Both the position numbers and the translations under genes were made by a program. From Mycobacterium sp. (GTDB lineage Bacteria > Actinomycetota > Actinomycetes > Mycobacteriales > Mycobacteriaceae), in NCBI GenBank assembly GCA_023264735.1, contig JAHFVD010000020.1:1-64000 (forward strand): DNA of 64,000 nt, in the 5' to 3' direction. The notes under the pieces are model-generated. The model was not told where the DNA came from. It searched no databases and saw only the letters and a program-made list of their open reading frames with translations. Positions 52,726 through 61,469 of this stretch are shown here, in pieces (within the stretch, counting starts at the first letter, position 1; every line of letters begins with the position of its first letter).

Positions 52726-53466
52726 TCATTTCGCGGAATCCTCTGACACGCAAGGTGGTGAGTCCCCGTCGGCGGATTTATCGGCGACGTCGTCGTCGCC
52801 ATGGTCCTCGGCGGCATCATCTTCGATGAGATCCGCGTCGGCGTCCTGGCTGACCGAACCATCATGGGTCGAGGTGTACCGTGACCGGATCCACACGGCG
52901 ACCGCGCCGACCAGCACCGCGGCAAGTGCGGTCAACAGCCCGAGCGCGACCCGTTCGGCAAGGCGTGACCGCGGTGCACTGGCTGTGCTGACGACTGTGG
53001 TGCGAACTTTCTGGTCGTCTTCGCCGGTGGGTGTCTCCAGTGCAGATGCGTAGTTGATGAACTCATCGGCCACAGTGTCCGCCAGGAGACGCGCCTGTGC
53101 TGGTGATGTGTCGGTGACCGCGACATCGATGATCGACGTCTTCGGAGGCACGTTGGTAGCGCTGACCTTCGCCGCAAACTCTCTCGGCGTCATAGGCAAA
53201 TGGAGCTTGTCGACGACACGCTTGCTCACCACGTCGCTGGTGAGAAGCGCGATATATGAGTTGACCCGGCCTGTGACGACATCGTCGTTCTGATACGCGG
53301 TGGCCGTCGTCGAACCGTTGATCGACACCAGAAGCTGGGTGGTTGAGACGTACTGCGCCGGCGTCAGGAGCAGCCAGGTCAGGCCGAGGACCAACACCGG
53401 CACAACGACGGCCACGAATACTCTCCAATGACGCCTGACCGCCGCGAGGTATGCCTTCAAGTCCAC
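52726..53466 (-). CDS. Wzz-like polysaccharide co-polymerase 2
   Basis: A 246-residue PCP protein: LKAYLAAVRRHWRVFVAVVV and a first membrane helix, periplasmic VSTTQLLVSINGSTTATAYQ and VVDKLHLPMTPREFAAKVSA segments, and a second membrane helix near residue 190. It ends in a long, highly acidic tail (DADADLIEDDAAEDHGDDD). The N-terminal half strongly resembles the extracellular part of mycobacterial and streptococcal Wzz/CpsC-type proteins. No ATP-binding motif is present. Its start overlaps the stop of the previous Wzz-like gene by 10 nt. Confidence 0.87.
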   Translation of the reverse strand: MDLKAYLAAVRRHWRVFVAVVVPVLVLGLTWLLLTPAQYVSTTQLLVSINGSTTATAYQNDDVVTGRVNSYIALLTSDVVSKRVVDKLHLPMTPREFAAKVSATNVPPKTSIIDVAVTDTSPAQARLLADTVADEFINYASALETPTGEDDQKVRTTVVSTASAPRSRLAERVALGLLTALAAVLVGAVAVWIRSRYTSTHDGSVSQDADADLIEDDAAEDHGDDDVADKSADGDSPPCVSEDSAK

Positions 53467-54170
53467 GGAGTGCCTTCGTTCATGTGTGTCGGTTGCCGCT
53501 CGGGGCTGTGGCCATTCGCCGATCCGACCGCCGCCTTCTCGGTATGGCTGTCGGATCCCGAGGGTCTCAGGATTGACGACAAGACGGCGGCGGTGGCACC
53601 CGCGAACAGGCCGAACAGGGTGGCGCCAAGAATGACCGCGGTGAGCGGCACACCTCCTGCCACGATCCGCGCCGGTGCCCCGGGCTCATCGATGACGACG
53701 AGTTCTGCGCGCGGAACCAGTGCACCTGGAACTGATTCCAACCCCTGAACCGTGGTTGTGTACTCGGCGAGCAGTACCTGTAACGTCCGCCGAGCTTCAT
53801 CACCGGACGGTGCGCTTGCCGCGATCTTGATAAGTGCGGTACCGGACGGGTGGCTGGCCTGAATGCGGCCGGACAGCTCCTCCGGTGTGATGGCAAGCCC
53901 GAGGTCACCGATGACACGGGTCATCAACGTTTTGTTGTTCGCCAGGGCGGCATATGTCTGGGCGCGCCCTTGCGCATACAGGTCCCCGCCATCCTGGACC
54001 TGGCTGACATCGCCCGGCGTGCGCACGAATACCGTTGCCTGCGAGCGGTACAGCGGAGGCCAGAGGAACAGCGCGATGGTAGTCGCGGCGAGTACCAGCA
54101 GAACGCCCCACATCACCCAGCGCCATCGCTCGCGGAGCAGCCCCCAATACTCGATGAGCGTCGCATTCAT
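53457..54170 (-). CDS. Wzz-like polysaccharide co-polymerase 3
   Basis: A 237-residue PCP protein: YWGLLRERWRWVMWGVLLVL at the start, first membrane helix about residues 17-37, periplasmic YRSQATVFVRTPGD and VIGDLGLAITPEELSGRIQA, and second helix near residue 175-200. It is the first-transcribed of the three PCP genes and overlaps the SGNH hydrolase gene upstream by 4 nt. The three share layout but little sequence, so they are not a recent duplication. They may form a hetero-oligomer or act on separate polymers. Confidence 0.85.
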   Translation of the reverse strand: MNATLIEYWGLLRERWRWVMWGVLLVLAATTIALFLWPPLYRSQATVFVRTPGDVSQVQDGGDLYAQGRAQTYAALANNKTLMTRVIGDLGLAITPEELSGRIQASHPSGTALIKIAASAPSGDEARRTLQVLLAEYTTTVQGLESVPGALVPRAELVVIDEPGAPARIVAGGVPLTAVILGATLFGLFAGATAAVLSSILRPSGSDSHTEKAAVGSANGHSPERQPTHMNEGTPWT

Positions 54171-54925
54171 GACTGCGACCCGATTCCCTGCTGCCGGAGG
54201 CTGTCCACGAGGGCAGCCGACAACGCCTGCTCGCCCTTCTCATTCGGGTGAATTCCATCTTCGCCGAGCAACGCCGACGTGGCGCTGGACGTGAAGGATT
54301 GAGTCGGATCAATCACGATCATGCGCTGCGCCGCCGGAATCGCCTCCAACTTGGCCATGAAGGTGTCATCGAACCCCAAGTCGTCGTTGGGGCGGGACAG
54401 GAATCTCGGCCGGATAAAGACGATTTGGGCCTGGGGCCAAGTTCGGCGCACCTCTGTGATCGTCGCCGACATTGCGGTGAAGATCGCGTTCGTGGGGGCG
54501 AAGATGTCGTTGCGGCCGCCGTCGAGGACCACGATGTTCGGGTTGTATTTGGCCGCCAACCCCGGGAGCCGTTCGTCGAACGACGTTGACGGGCCGATGT
54601 ATTCGTTGACCACGAATCGGTTGGCCGGCCCACCGCTGATGTAACCGGTACCAGGGCCGGTCGCAAGGTGGCAGAGGAATCCCGTCCGCAACGCCGCAAG
54701 GCAGCCGTAAGACATCTCGGGAACCCCTTTGCCCGCGGTGTACGAATCGCCGATGAAGAGGATGGACGGAATCTTGTCCGGAGGGCGTTGCGGTCGTTCG
54801 GCAACGGTCGTGGCTGTGGCCGAGCTGGTGGGTGTGTGTTGTGCACGCGAGACAAAGACAAGACCAGCGATGACGGCGATCGTCAGCGCTACGGCGGCAG
54901 CGTCCGACCAACGGATCCTGCTCAT
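54167..54925 (-). CDS. membrane-anchored SGNH/GDSL hydrolase
   Basis: A 252-residue protein with an N-terminal membrane helix (about 8-26) and an extracytoplasmic SGNH domain. Block I is FIGDSYTAGKG (Ser61), block III is VVLDGGRNDIF and block V is DGIHPNEKG, so the catalytic Ser, Asp and His are all present. It probably adds or removes acyl esters on the exported polysaccharide. The ATG at 54925 overlaps the stop of the second SGNH gene (ATGA), favouring it over the in-frame start at 54949. Confidence 0.88.
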   Translation of the reverse strand: MSRIRWSDAAAVALTIAVIAGLVFVSRAQHTPTSSATATTVAERPQRPPDKIPSILFIGDSYTAGKGVPEMSYGCLAALRTGFLCHLATGPGTGYISGGPANRFVVNEYIGPSTSFDERLPGLAAKYNPNIVVLDGGRNDIFAPTNAIFTAMSATITEVRRTWPQAQIVFIRPRFLSRPNDDLGFDDTFMAKLEAIPAAQRMIVIDPTQSFTSSATSALLGEDGIHPNEKGEQALSAALVDSLRQQGIGSQS

Positions 54926-55584
54926 CTGGCTACCTCGGTTCGAAGCCACGCCGCTACTTTATCGGCAATCACCGATTGGCCCTCGTCGGTGGGAGCGCTC
55001 AGGTCGGGCTGCATCAGATCCCGCGTCAGCCACGGGGGATCCAATGCGTCGAGAAACGGAACCCCTGTGGTGTCAGCTACCTTTCGTATCTCGTCGGAGA
55101 CCGCGCCGACGGACGATGGGACCGGCGTTTCGTACCAGGTGGGTCCGATGACGAGGACCTGCTGGCCGCCGAGTTTGATCTTGTTGATGGTCTCGACGGC
55201 GTCCTGGCTGATTTTGCCCGACCACGCGTATGGCTCATCTGCCAGACCTCCCATCACCAGAATGGTGTCCGGATGCACCGCCTGGGCGCGGTCCACCTGG
55301 TATGTAAAGGAATAGCCGCCCGGGCCGTCCGCTTCGAAACCGCCACCGGGCAACGCGAAGTTGGCGACCGAGTGTCCGGTGCGCTGTGCCAGCAGGGTGG
55401 GCCAGACCGAAACGTTGTTTCGCCCCGCACTGTACGAGTCCCCAATGACCGCGATGATCGCCGAGTCCGACAGCCTCGGCTCCGCCGACGGCGTGTTGGC
55501 GACGACCACCGACGCGGCGACGAGTTCGCTTATCAGCACGGTAGTGATGATCAGCACCAGCAGGCTCCGCCGCGCGACGTTCAC
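54922..55584 (-). CDS. SGNH-like protein lacking the catalytic His
   Basis: A 220-residue exported SGNH-fold protein: N-terminal signal/anchor helix (about 7-28), block I VIGDSYSAGRN (Ser50) and a GGG block II. Block III reads MGGLADEP instead of GxND, and block V reads PDLSAPTDEG, so the usual Asp-x-x-His is Asp194-x-x-Ala197. The nucleophile is kept but the oxyanion Asn and the catalytic His are lost. It may be a binding or transfer-assisting partner of the intact SGNH protein encoded next to it. Coupled at both ends by 4-nt overlaps. Confidence 0.82.
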   Translation of the reverse strand: MNVARRSLLVLIITTVLISELVAASVVVANTPSAEPRLSDSAIIAVIGDSYSAGRNNVSVWPTLLAQRTGHSVANFALPGGGFEADGPGGYSFTYQVDRAQAVHPDTILVMGGLADEPYAWSGKISQDAVETINKIKLGGQQVLVIGPTWYETPVPSSVGAVSDEIRKVADTTGVPFLDALDPPWLTRDLMQPDLSAPTDEGQSVIADKVAAWLRTEVAR

Positions 55585-56699
55585 CGGTCTAACTTCCCTG
55601 CATTGCTGTAGATAGAGATCAGCTCATCGCCGATCCCCCGCATGCCGAAATGGGTCAGCGCCGCATCTCTCGCGCGCTCGCCCATCGTTCTAGCGCAATC
55701 GGCGTTTGTGAGTAGCGCTTTGACGGCCGCTGAAAGGGCAGGCACTTCGCCGTTCGTCACGATGCCGCACCCGGCCTGGTCCACCAGCGGGGCCAGTCCG
55801 CAATCCGCGGAGATGACCACGGGCAGGCCGACCGACATGGCCTCGAGCACCGTCATCGGGTACGGCTCGCGCTCTGAGGGCAGCACGTAGACGCGTGCCG
55901 CGGCCATGCGTTCCGGTATCGCTGCCGGTGGCAGCGCGCCTTCCCAGGCGATGCGTGGATGGCCGTCGAGCGCCGCACGAAGGGCCGGACCCTCTCCTTC
56001 GTCCGGGCCGACGAGGGTGAACTGGGCGTCCAGGCCCTGGTCGAGCAGCGACTTTGCCATCTCGACGAAGGCCATGGGGCGCTTGCGGACGTGCATGCGC
56101 GCGACGAAGAGCACTTCGGGCGGGCCAGGGAGATCGCCGACGACCGGATAGTCGGGCACGCCGTTGCCCACGGGCGACAGTCGCAGCGTCGGGCCGGCAA
56201 CTTCGGTGAGCTGGTCACGCTCCCGCTCGTTGAGATAGAGGACGGACGCCGCGTCGCGGAGCAGCTTGCGTGTCCATACCGCATCGAGGGGTCCGACCAG
56301 CGGATGCCTCGAGGGCGCGACCATGCCGTGGGTCTGCAGAACATAGCGGATTCGGTGCCGCCGTGCGGCTGCCGCCATCGGTAGAACGACGAGATCCCGG
56401 CCGAAGTGGATATGGACGATGTCGAATTCGGCTCCGCCGCTACGGCTGAACCAGCGGGTCAGCCCCGGCGCCCCCACCCCGGGGAAGCCGGTGCCCGGAA
56501 GGAGTGTCCTGGCGTTGAACAATCGGGCGGGCACGCCGTCGAATTCGGTCGGGGGGAGCAGATAACCGCGAGTGCCCGCGGCGATGGTCACCTGATGGCC
56601 GCGCCTGGCTAATTCTGCGCTCTGATTGAGGGCCACTCGGGCTGGTCCGCCGTATGCCCCGTCGGGGCTCAGGAGTGCCACCACCTGAAGGATGCGCAT
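55581..56699 (-). CDS. GT4 glycosyltransferase
   Basis: A 372-residue GT-B enzyme. N-terminal RILQVVALLSPDGAYGGPAR, then VALNQSAELARRGHQVTIAA; acceptor region FDIVHIHFGRDLVVLP; donor region VLFVARMHVRKRPMAFVEMA and the E-x7-E motif as REPYPMTVLEAMSVGLPVVI. It transfers a sugar from an NDP donor during repeat-unit synthesis. Its ATG overlaps the stop of the acetyltransferase gene by one base (TGATG), and its stop overlaps the SGNH gene, so the whole row 50455-57247 reads as one operon apart from short gaps between the Wzz-like genes. Confidence 0.93.
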   Translation of the reverse strand: MRILQVVALLSPDGAYGGPARVALNQSAELARRGHQVTIAAGTRGYLLPPTEFDGVPARLFNARTLLPGTGFPGVGAPGLTRWFSRSGGAEFDIVHIHFGRDLVVLPMAAAARRHRIRYVLQTHGMVAPSRHPLVGPLDAVWTRKLLRDAASVLYLNERERDQLTEVAGPTLRLSPVGNGVPDYPVVGDLPGPPEVLFVARMHVRKRPMAFVEMAKSLLDQGLDAQFTLVGPDEGEGPALRAALDGHPRIAWEGALPPAAIPERMAAARVYVLPSEREPYPMTVLEAMSVGLPVVISADCGLAPLVDQAGCGIVTNGEVPALSAAVKALLTNADCARTMGERARDAALTHFGMRGIGDELISIYSNAGKLDR

Positions 56700-57247
56700 C
56701 AGCTCTCGACGACGGTCGATGCGGGGGGACGCACAATCGAATCAGGTGGAACATTGGTAGTGACCAGAGCGGTCGCACTGACGATCGAGTTGGCGCCGAT
56801 GGTCACACCGCGCAGGATCGTGCTCCGTGCGCACAACCATGCCCCGTCTTCGATGACGATCGGACCGTTGTCGAAGTCAAAGGTCGGTGATCGCGGGTCG
56901 TGGCTGCCGGTGCAGACATACACATGTTGAGAAATGCACACGTCAGATCCGATGATGATGTCGTCGACGTTGTAGAGCTCCGCGTCGGTGCCGACCCAGG
57001 AATTGTTGCCCATCGACAGTTTCCATGGCCATTGCACCCGGACCCGATGCTTGATCAGAACACCGGTGCCAATTTCGGCACCAAACCATCGCAGAAGCGC
57101 GCAGCGCAACCGGTTGGGGCACCACACCTGGGTGAAGATCAGCGTGGAGGTTGCCACCCAGAGCGCTTGCGGGATGAATCCGCGGCCCTTGTCATAGGAG
57201 CGGCCGAGCCGAGCGGCCAATGACCGGTTGGAACTAGAACCCGACAT
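56699..57247 (-). CDS. WcaF-like hexapeptide O-acetyltransferase
   Basis: A 182-residue left-handed beta-helix acyltransferase. The N-terminal ARLGRSYDKGRGFIPQALWV, then WCPNRLRCALLRWFGAEIGT is typical of colanic-acid WcaF-type enzymes. Hexapeptide repeats (SWVGTDAELYNVDDIIIGSD, VCISQHVYVCTGSHDP) follow; the catalytic His is in TGSHDP. It uses acetyl-CoA to O-acetylate a sugar. First gene of the long minus-strand operon. Confidence 0.9.
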   Translation of the reverse strand: MSGSSSNRSLAARLGRSYDKGRGFIPQALWVATSTLIFTQVWCPNRLRCALLRWFGAEIGTGVLIKHRVRVQWPWKLSMGNNSWVGTDAELYNVDDIIIGSDVCISQHVYVCTGSHDPRSPTFDFDNGPIVIEDGAWLCARSTILRGVTIGANSIVSATALVTTNVPPDSIVRPPASTVVES

Positions 57248-57360
57248 CGACCCCTCCAGTCGGAACCTGCGGTTTGCTAATCCTAGCCAGATTGCGCAGA
57301 TCTCGCATCGACCACGGGCTAGCAGCTATCGTTTCGTAGCGGGCCGAATGCGAAGGGGGC

Positions 57361-58617
57361 GTGGTGACAGAACGCCGGACGGGCCTTCTCGAGGCCCCGC
57401 CGGAACGCCAGACCGCCAACTTGACCGCGCTCGGTCACGCAGCGGTGTTCGCGATCGGTGCCACGTCAGGTCTGCAAGTAATGAACTTCACTGCGACCGC
57501 GCTGTCCGTTGTGTGCCTGCTGCTGGTGCCCGCCTTCTTCTTGAAGAAGCACCGGGGCGTCGAGTTGTTGCCGCTGGTGCTCGCCGCCCTGGGCTGGATC
57601 TCATTTCTGGCTTCGTGCTTGATAACCGGTACGAGTGTGCTGTGGCCGAACGCGCTGGCGCCCGCTGCATTCTCGTTGTATTTCCTCGGTCTCGCGGTCC
57701 TCACCGGTGGGACGGTGGATGCCGTCGCGACGCTACTCGGAGGTGTCGGTGCAGGCACGGTAATCTTCTTCCTCACCAAGGGGATCGAGCTGACGCACAC
57801 CGGCAATTTCCTCGATCTGTGGAAGTACGGGATCGCCCACGGGGTAACCCTGCTGATGCTGTTCGGCCTGACGATGCTGCGTGCCTCGTTGCTTTGGCAG
57901 TCGATTGCGCTCGTGTTTCTGGGTCTGGCCAGCCTCGGCCTGAATTTCCGCTCGCACGCTTTGGTTTGCCTTCTGGCGGCGGTGACCATGTTGAGTCACC
58001 GCTTCCTGGGCTCACGCATCCCCAGGGTGTGGCAGTTCGCCGGGATCATCGTGTCGGGACTGCTGTTCTCCTACGGCATGCCCATCGCAGCACGGGCGGG
58101 ATTATTCGGACGGGCGTTGCAAGCCAAGACAATCGAGCAAGACGGGACTCACCTGCCGGTGCTGCTTGCCGGCCGCACCGAACCCCCGATGACCATCACC
58201 GCGATAATGGAACGCCCGTTCCTGGGGTGGGGCAGTGCCCTGAACATGGACCCGGAGATGTACACCCGGGCCGAGCACCTTGCCGTCCGAATGGGATATG
58301 CGCCGACATTTCCCTTCGAGATCTACTGGCGCCTGCCCGCCCACGACTACTCGGCGATGCACTCGATCCTCTGGGGTACCTGGGCTGAAGGCGGTATTGT
58401 CGCCGCCGCACTGCCGATGTTCCTGTTGGTCGCTTGCGTCGGCATGGTCTGGAACCATGCCAGATTCGGGATCTGGACGCCGCTGGCACTCGTAGTCGCC
58501 TTGCAAGGAATCTGGGATCTGTTGTACGCGCCGTGGACGTACAACATGATTATCGAATATGTCTGTATCGCATTGCTTTTCAGTGCGACTCATTTCAAGC
58601 CGCGCCAGGCGCAATAG
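57361..58617 (+). CDS. O-antigen ligase/polymerase-like membrane protein (second copy)
   Basis: A 418-residue protein with about 11-12 hydrophobic segments. The periplasmic loop has PFLGWGSALNMDPEMYTRAE, then HDYSAMHSILWGTWAEGGIV, the H-x-S/N-x-x-L-x-x-W-x-E-x-G pattern of Wzy_C/WaaL proteins. GTG start at 57361. It begins a plus-strand set with a GT2 and a second flippase, joined by 1- to 4-nt overlaps. This unit looks like a complete second polymerise-and-flip set. Confidence 0.87.
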   Translation: MVTERRTGLLEAPPERQTANLTALGHAAVFAIGATSGLQVMNFTATALSVVCLLLVPAFFLKKHRGVELLPLVLAALGWISFLASCLITGTSVLWPNALAPAAFSLYFLGLAVLTGGTVDAVATLLGGVGAGTVIFFLTKGIELTHTGNFLDLWKYGIAHGVTLLMLFGLTMLRASLLWQSIALVFLGLASLGLNFRSHALVCLLAAVTMLSHRFLGSRIPRVWQFAGIIVSGLLFSYGMPIAARAGLFGRALQAKTIEQDGTHLPVLLAGRTEPPMTITAIMERPFLGWGSALNMDPEMYTRAEHLAVRMGYAPTFPFEIYWRLPAHDYSAMHSILWGTWAEGGIVAAALPMFLLVACVGMVWNHARFGIWTPLALVVALQGIWDLLYAPWTYNMIIEYVCIALLFSATHFKPRQAQ

Positions 58618-59519
58618 TGCGAAGCGTCACCGCCGTCATCCCTACGGTCGGACGGCCCTCGCTGGCCCGGGCCGTCCGGTCGGTCCTCGACCAATCCGTG
58701 GAAGTGACCGAACTCATCGTGGTGGCCGACACCAAGGAAGCGGTTTCGCTGCCGAATGACGAGCGAATCCGACTGTTGTGCACACCCTTTCGGGGTGGCG
58801 CCAGCAGATGCCGACAGCTCGGTATCGATGCCGCGCGGGGTTCGGTAATCGCATTGCTCGACGATGATGATGAGTGGTACCCGGAGAAGCTGGAACGACA
58901 GCTGCAGGCCACCGACGCCGAACCGGACGCGCATTGGATCGCTTCGTCGAGGATGGCGGTCCTCGGTCCCGGTGACCGGCGGCGGATCTGGCCGCGACGA
59001 TTGATCGCCTCGGGGGAGTCGGTGCCGGACTATCTGTATCGCTTCACCGACCTCAGCTTCGGCGGCGCCCTGCTGCAGAGTTCGACGCTGTGCTTTCCGG
59101 CGGACCTCGCCCGCAAAGTCCGATGGGATGTGCATGCGGATTCGATTCACGACGAGCCGAGTTGGCTGATCGCGGTTCAGCGCGCGGTACCCGATGTCCG
59201 GTTGATCCAGCTTCCCGATGTACTCGGCGCATATCACGTCGGCACCGCTTCCTTGTCGCGCGACCCGGTGGACCGCAGCCAGCGCTACATCGAATGGGGA
59301 CTGCAGCACCTGAGTTCCGAACCTCCCCGTGTGCTGGGCGACTATCTGTGCAGCAGCCCGGTCAGTGCGGCAGTATCGGCGGGTTCGCTCGACGGGGTGC
59401 GCCGGTCCGTGCAGGCGGCATTGGTGAACGGCAGGCCAGGACCCTATGCGATGGCCTACGCCGCCATGAGTGCGGTCAGAATCGTGTTGCACACCGCCGT
59501 CGCGGCCATCCGTCGATGA
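58617..59519 (+). CDS. GT2 family glycosyltransferase
   Basis: A 300-residue GT-A enzyme: RSVTAVIPTVGRPSLARAVR, then SVLDQSVEVTELIVVADT, followed by the acidic metal site ALLDDDDEWYPEKLERQL. The C-terminal part has GGALLQSSTLCFPADL and HDEPSWL. GTG start at 58617 overlaps the polymerase stop by one base (TAGTG). It lies between the second polymerase and the second flippase and is expected to build the same repeat unit. Confidence 0.92.
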   Translation: MRSVTAVIPTVGRPSLARAVRSVLDQSVEVTELIVVADTKEAVSLPNDERIRLLCTPFRGGASRCRQLGIDAARGSVIALLDDDDEWYPEKLERQLQATDAEPDAHWIASSRMAVLGPGDRRRIWPRRLIASGESVPDYLYRFTDLSFGGALLQSSTLCFPADLARKVRWDVHADSIHDEPSWLIAVQRAVPDVRLIQLPDVLGAYHVGTASLSRDPVDRSQRYIEWGLQHLSSEPPRVLGDYLCSSPVSAAVSAGSLDGVRRSVQAALVNGRPGPYAMAYAAMSAVRIVLHTAVAAIRR

Positions 59520-60841
59520 CAGTGGATCGGGGCAAGCTCTCCGCGCAGGAACGTCGGGCTCTGCTCCTCGGACCGATCTACCGCATTCTCGGGACACCCG
59601 TCGTTGCTGTTCTCGGGCTGGCGAACACCGCGATCATCATCCGTGAAACGGGCTCGGCGGTGTTCGGATTGGTGTCGCTGATCGCGACGGTCACCTTGCT
59701 GTTCCCGTTCGCCGATCTAGGGATCGGCGCGACGGTGTTGAACTCCAGCGCCCAACTGAGCGGCCCGGTTAGGGATCCGGATGCGGCCAACGTGGTCCGC
59801 CGTTCCTACCATGTGCTGTTCACGGTCGCAGGCGTCCTTGTGGGGATCGCATTGACTGTGATGGCGCTCGACGGATGGACCGCGTTCACCGGTTTCTCCA
59901 GCGGGCCGGACGATCGCTGGGCGATCACCGTCGCGGCATGCATCTTCGCCCTGACCATACCGGCCGGTCTCGGGCCGAGAATTCTCATCGGCATTGATCG
60001 CAATCCGCTGGCCACGCTGATGTCGATGACCTGTCCGGCATTCGCGCTCGGCATCAGCCTGGTGCTGTATCTGCTTGGTGCGAAGGGGATTTGGTACGCG
60101 ACGTCGGCCCTTGGGGGTCTGCTTATCGGCCATGGGATCGCTACCGTGCTGGCGCTGCGGCTCACTGGACTCGGCTGGTCAGCCCTCGGCAGGGTGACCC
60201 GGTCTGGAACAGGTACCCGGTTACTGGCGGGCAGCATGTGGTTGTTCCTAGTGGGAGTGGGACTCCCGGTCGGATTGCAGGCCGGGCGGGTCCTGCTCGC
60301 GCATCTGTCGACGCCGGTTGAGTTGTCGCAGTACGCGTTGATGACGCAGATCTACGGGGTGTGCTGGTCGGTGCTGTCGACGGCAGGACTCGCCTATTGG
60401 CCGATCTTTGTGAAGAGGCGCACTGCCACCGAGGAGACGGTTCGAATGTGGTGGCAGCTGACCTGGGCGTTCGGCGGCATCGCAGTGCTCATCACGGTGG
60501 CCATGGTGGCGCTGGGGCCGTGGGCGGCGGCGATACTGTCCGGTCACCGCATCGATGTATCCAGCTGGCTGGCTTTGGCATTCGGTGGGCTGTTAATCGC
60601 GCAGGCCTTGCACTTGCCGGCGAACGTCTTGCTCACGAGACCACACGAGGCGCGCTGGCAGGCGCTGTGGGCGGTGACGATGGCTATCGTCAGCATCTCC
60701 GTTGGTGCGGTGGTAGCCGCACAGTTCGGCGCGCCCGGTGTGGTTTGTGCGGCAGCGTCGGCCATTCTGCTCGCGCAGGTTATTCCCGATCTCGCCTGGG
60801 TTCCTCGGCTGGTTCGTCGCCGACCGCGCGACGCCGGCTGA
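59516..60841 (+). CDS. polysaccharide flippase (second Wzx/MOP protein)
   Basis: A 441-residue membrane protein with about 12 hydrophobic segments. GPIYRILGTPVVAVLGLANT, then ETGSAVFGLVSLIATVTLLF opens a MOP-family flippase. The ATG overlaps the GT2 stop by 4 nt. It is clearly different in sequence from the first flippase, so the locus may export two intermediates. Its 3' end overlaps the convergent acetyltransferase gene by 62 bp. Confidence 0.87.
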   Translation: MTVDRGKLSAQERRALLLGPIYRILGTPVVAVLGLANTAIIIRETGSAVFGLVSLIATVTLLFPFADLGIGATVLNSSAQLSGPVRDPDAANVVRRSYHVLFTVAGVLVGIALTVMALDGWTAFTGFSSGPDDRWAITVAACIFALTIPAGLGPRILIGIDRNPLATLMSMTCPAFALGISLVLYLLGAKGIWYATSALGGLLIGHGIATVLALRLTGLGWSALGRVTRSGTGTRLLAGSMWLFLVGVGLPVGLQAGRVLLAHLSTPVELSQYALMTQIYGVCWSVLSTAGLAYWPIFVKRRTATEETVRMWWQLTWAFGGIAVLITVAMVALGPWAAAILSGHRIDVSSWLALAFGGLLIAQALHLPANVLLTRPHEARWQALWAVTMAIVSISVGAVVAAQFGAPGVVCAAASAILLAQVIPDLAWVPRLVRRRPRDAG

Positions 60842-61418
60842 GTGTGGTGGCAAGCGGAGCAACCACGGTCTCGCCCGGTCCGACATCGTGGATCACCGTT
60901 GCGTTCGCGCCAACCGTTGCTCCGTCATGCAAGGTGAGCGGACCGATCACGACCGCACCAACCCCGACGCGGACGCGATCGCCGAGAGTCGGCCTGCCCT
61001 TGCTGTCGTATCCGATGGTGACCTGCTGATTGATCCAGCAGTGACTGCCGATGGATTCTGCGCCGATCCGGGTTGCCACGCCGTGCTGAATGAAAAGGGC
61101 CGGCCCGATGCTGCCTACATCGATGGTGAGGGTTGGTTCGGGTCGGTAAAGCGCTCGGAGCGAAATGCGGAGTGTCAGTGGCGCATTGCGCAGGCGATAG
61201 TGGAGTAGCGAGCGGAACTCGGGCAGCGCTCCGGCTAAGTATGCGAATCGGGAGTATCGGTCCAGGCGCAACAAATCGGCGTGATTGATGCAGCGCACCC
61301 ACCAGTCGACATCTGCCAGGACCAGATCGGCCGATTCTGATCGGATGACGATGAGCCACAGCGGACATGCCCACACCCGAGCGAATGCAAGCAGAGTCGT
61401 CCGGCGGTCCCGTGCCAT
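60780..61418 (-). CDS. hexapeptide-repeat (serine acetyltransferase-like) acyltransferase
   Basis: A 212-residue protein with an alpha-helical N-terminal half and a left-handed beta-helix C-terminal half (VGSIGPALFIQHGVATRIGA, then ESIGSHCWINQQVTIGYDSK, and TLGDRVRVGVGAVVIGPLTL). The catalytic-type His is in FIQHGVATRIG. This is the CysE/SAT-like layout used for sugar O- or N-acetylation in polysaccharide loci. It converges on the flippase gene. The exact acceptor is unknown. Confidence 0.85.
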   Translation of the reverse strand: MARDRRTTLLAFARVWACPLWLIVIRSESADLVLADVDWWVRCINHADLLRLDRYSRFAYLAGALPEFRSLLHYRLRNAPLTLRISLRALYRPEPTLTIDVGSIGPALFIQHGVATRIGAESIGSHCWINQQVTIGYDSKGRPTLGDRVRVGVGAVVIGPLTLHDGATVGANATVIHDVGPGETVVAPLATTLSRRRAVGDEPAEEPRRDRE

Positions 61419-61469
61419 GCGGTAATCATAGAGATCCGCATGCGACGGGAGCGCGGGAACAGACCGTCT

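Noticed and set aside
57228-58388. A 386-codon open frame on the + strand overlapping the second polymerase gene
   Set aside because: The other frame gives a clean multi-helix membrane protein with the Wzy_C loop; this one is Arg/Gly-rich without features.
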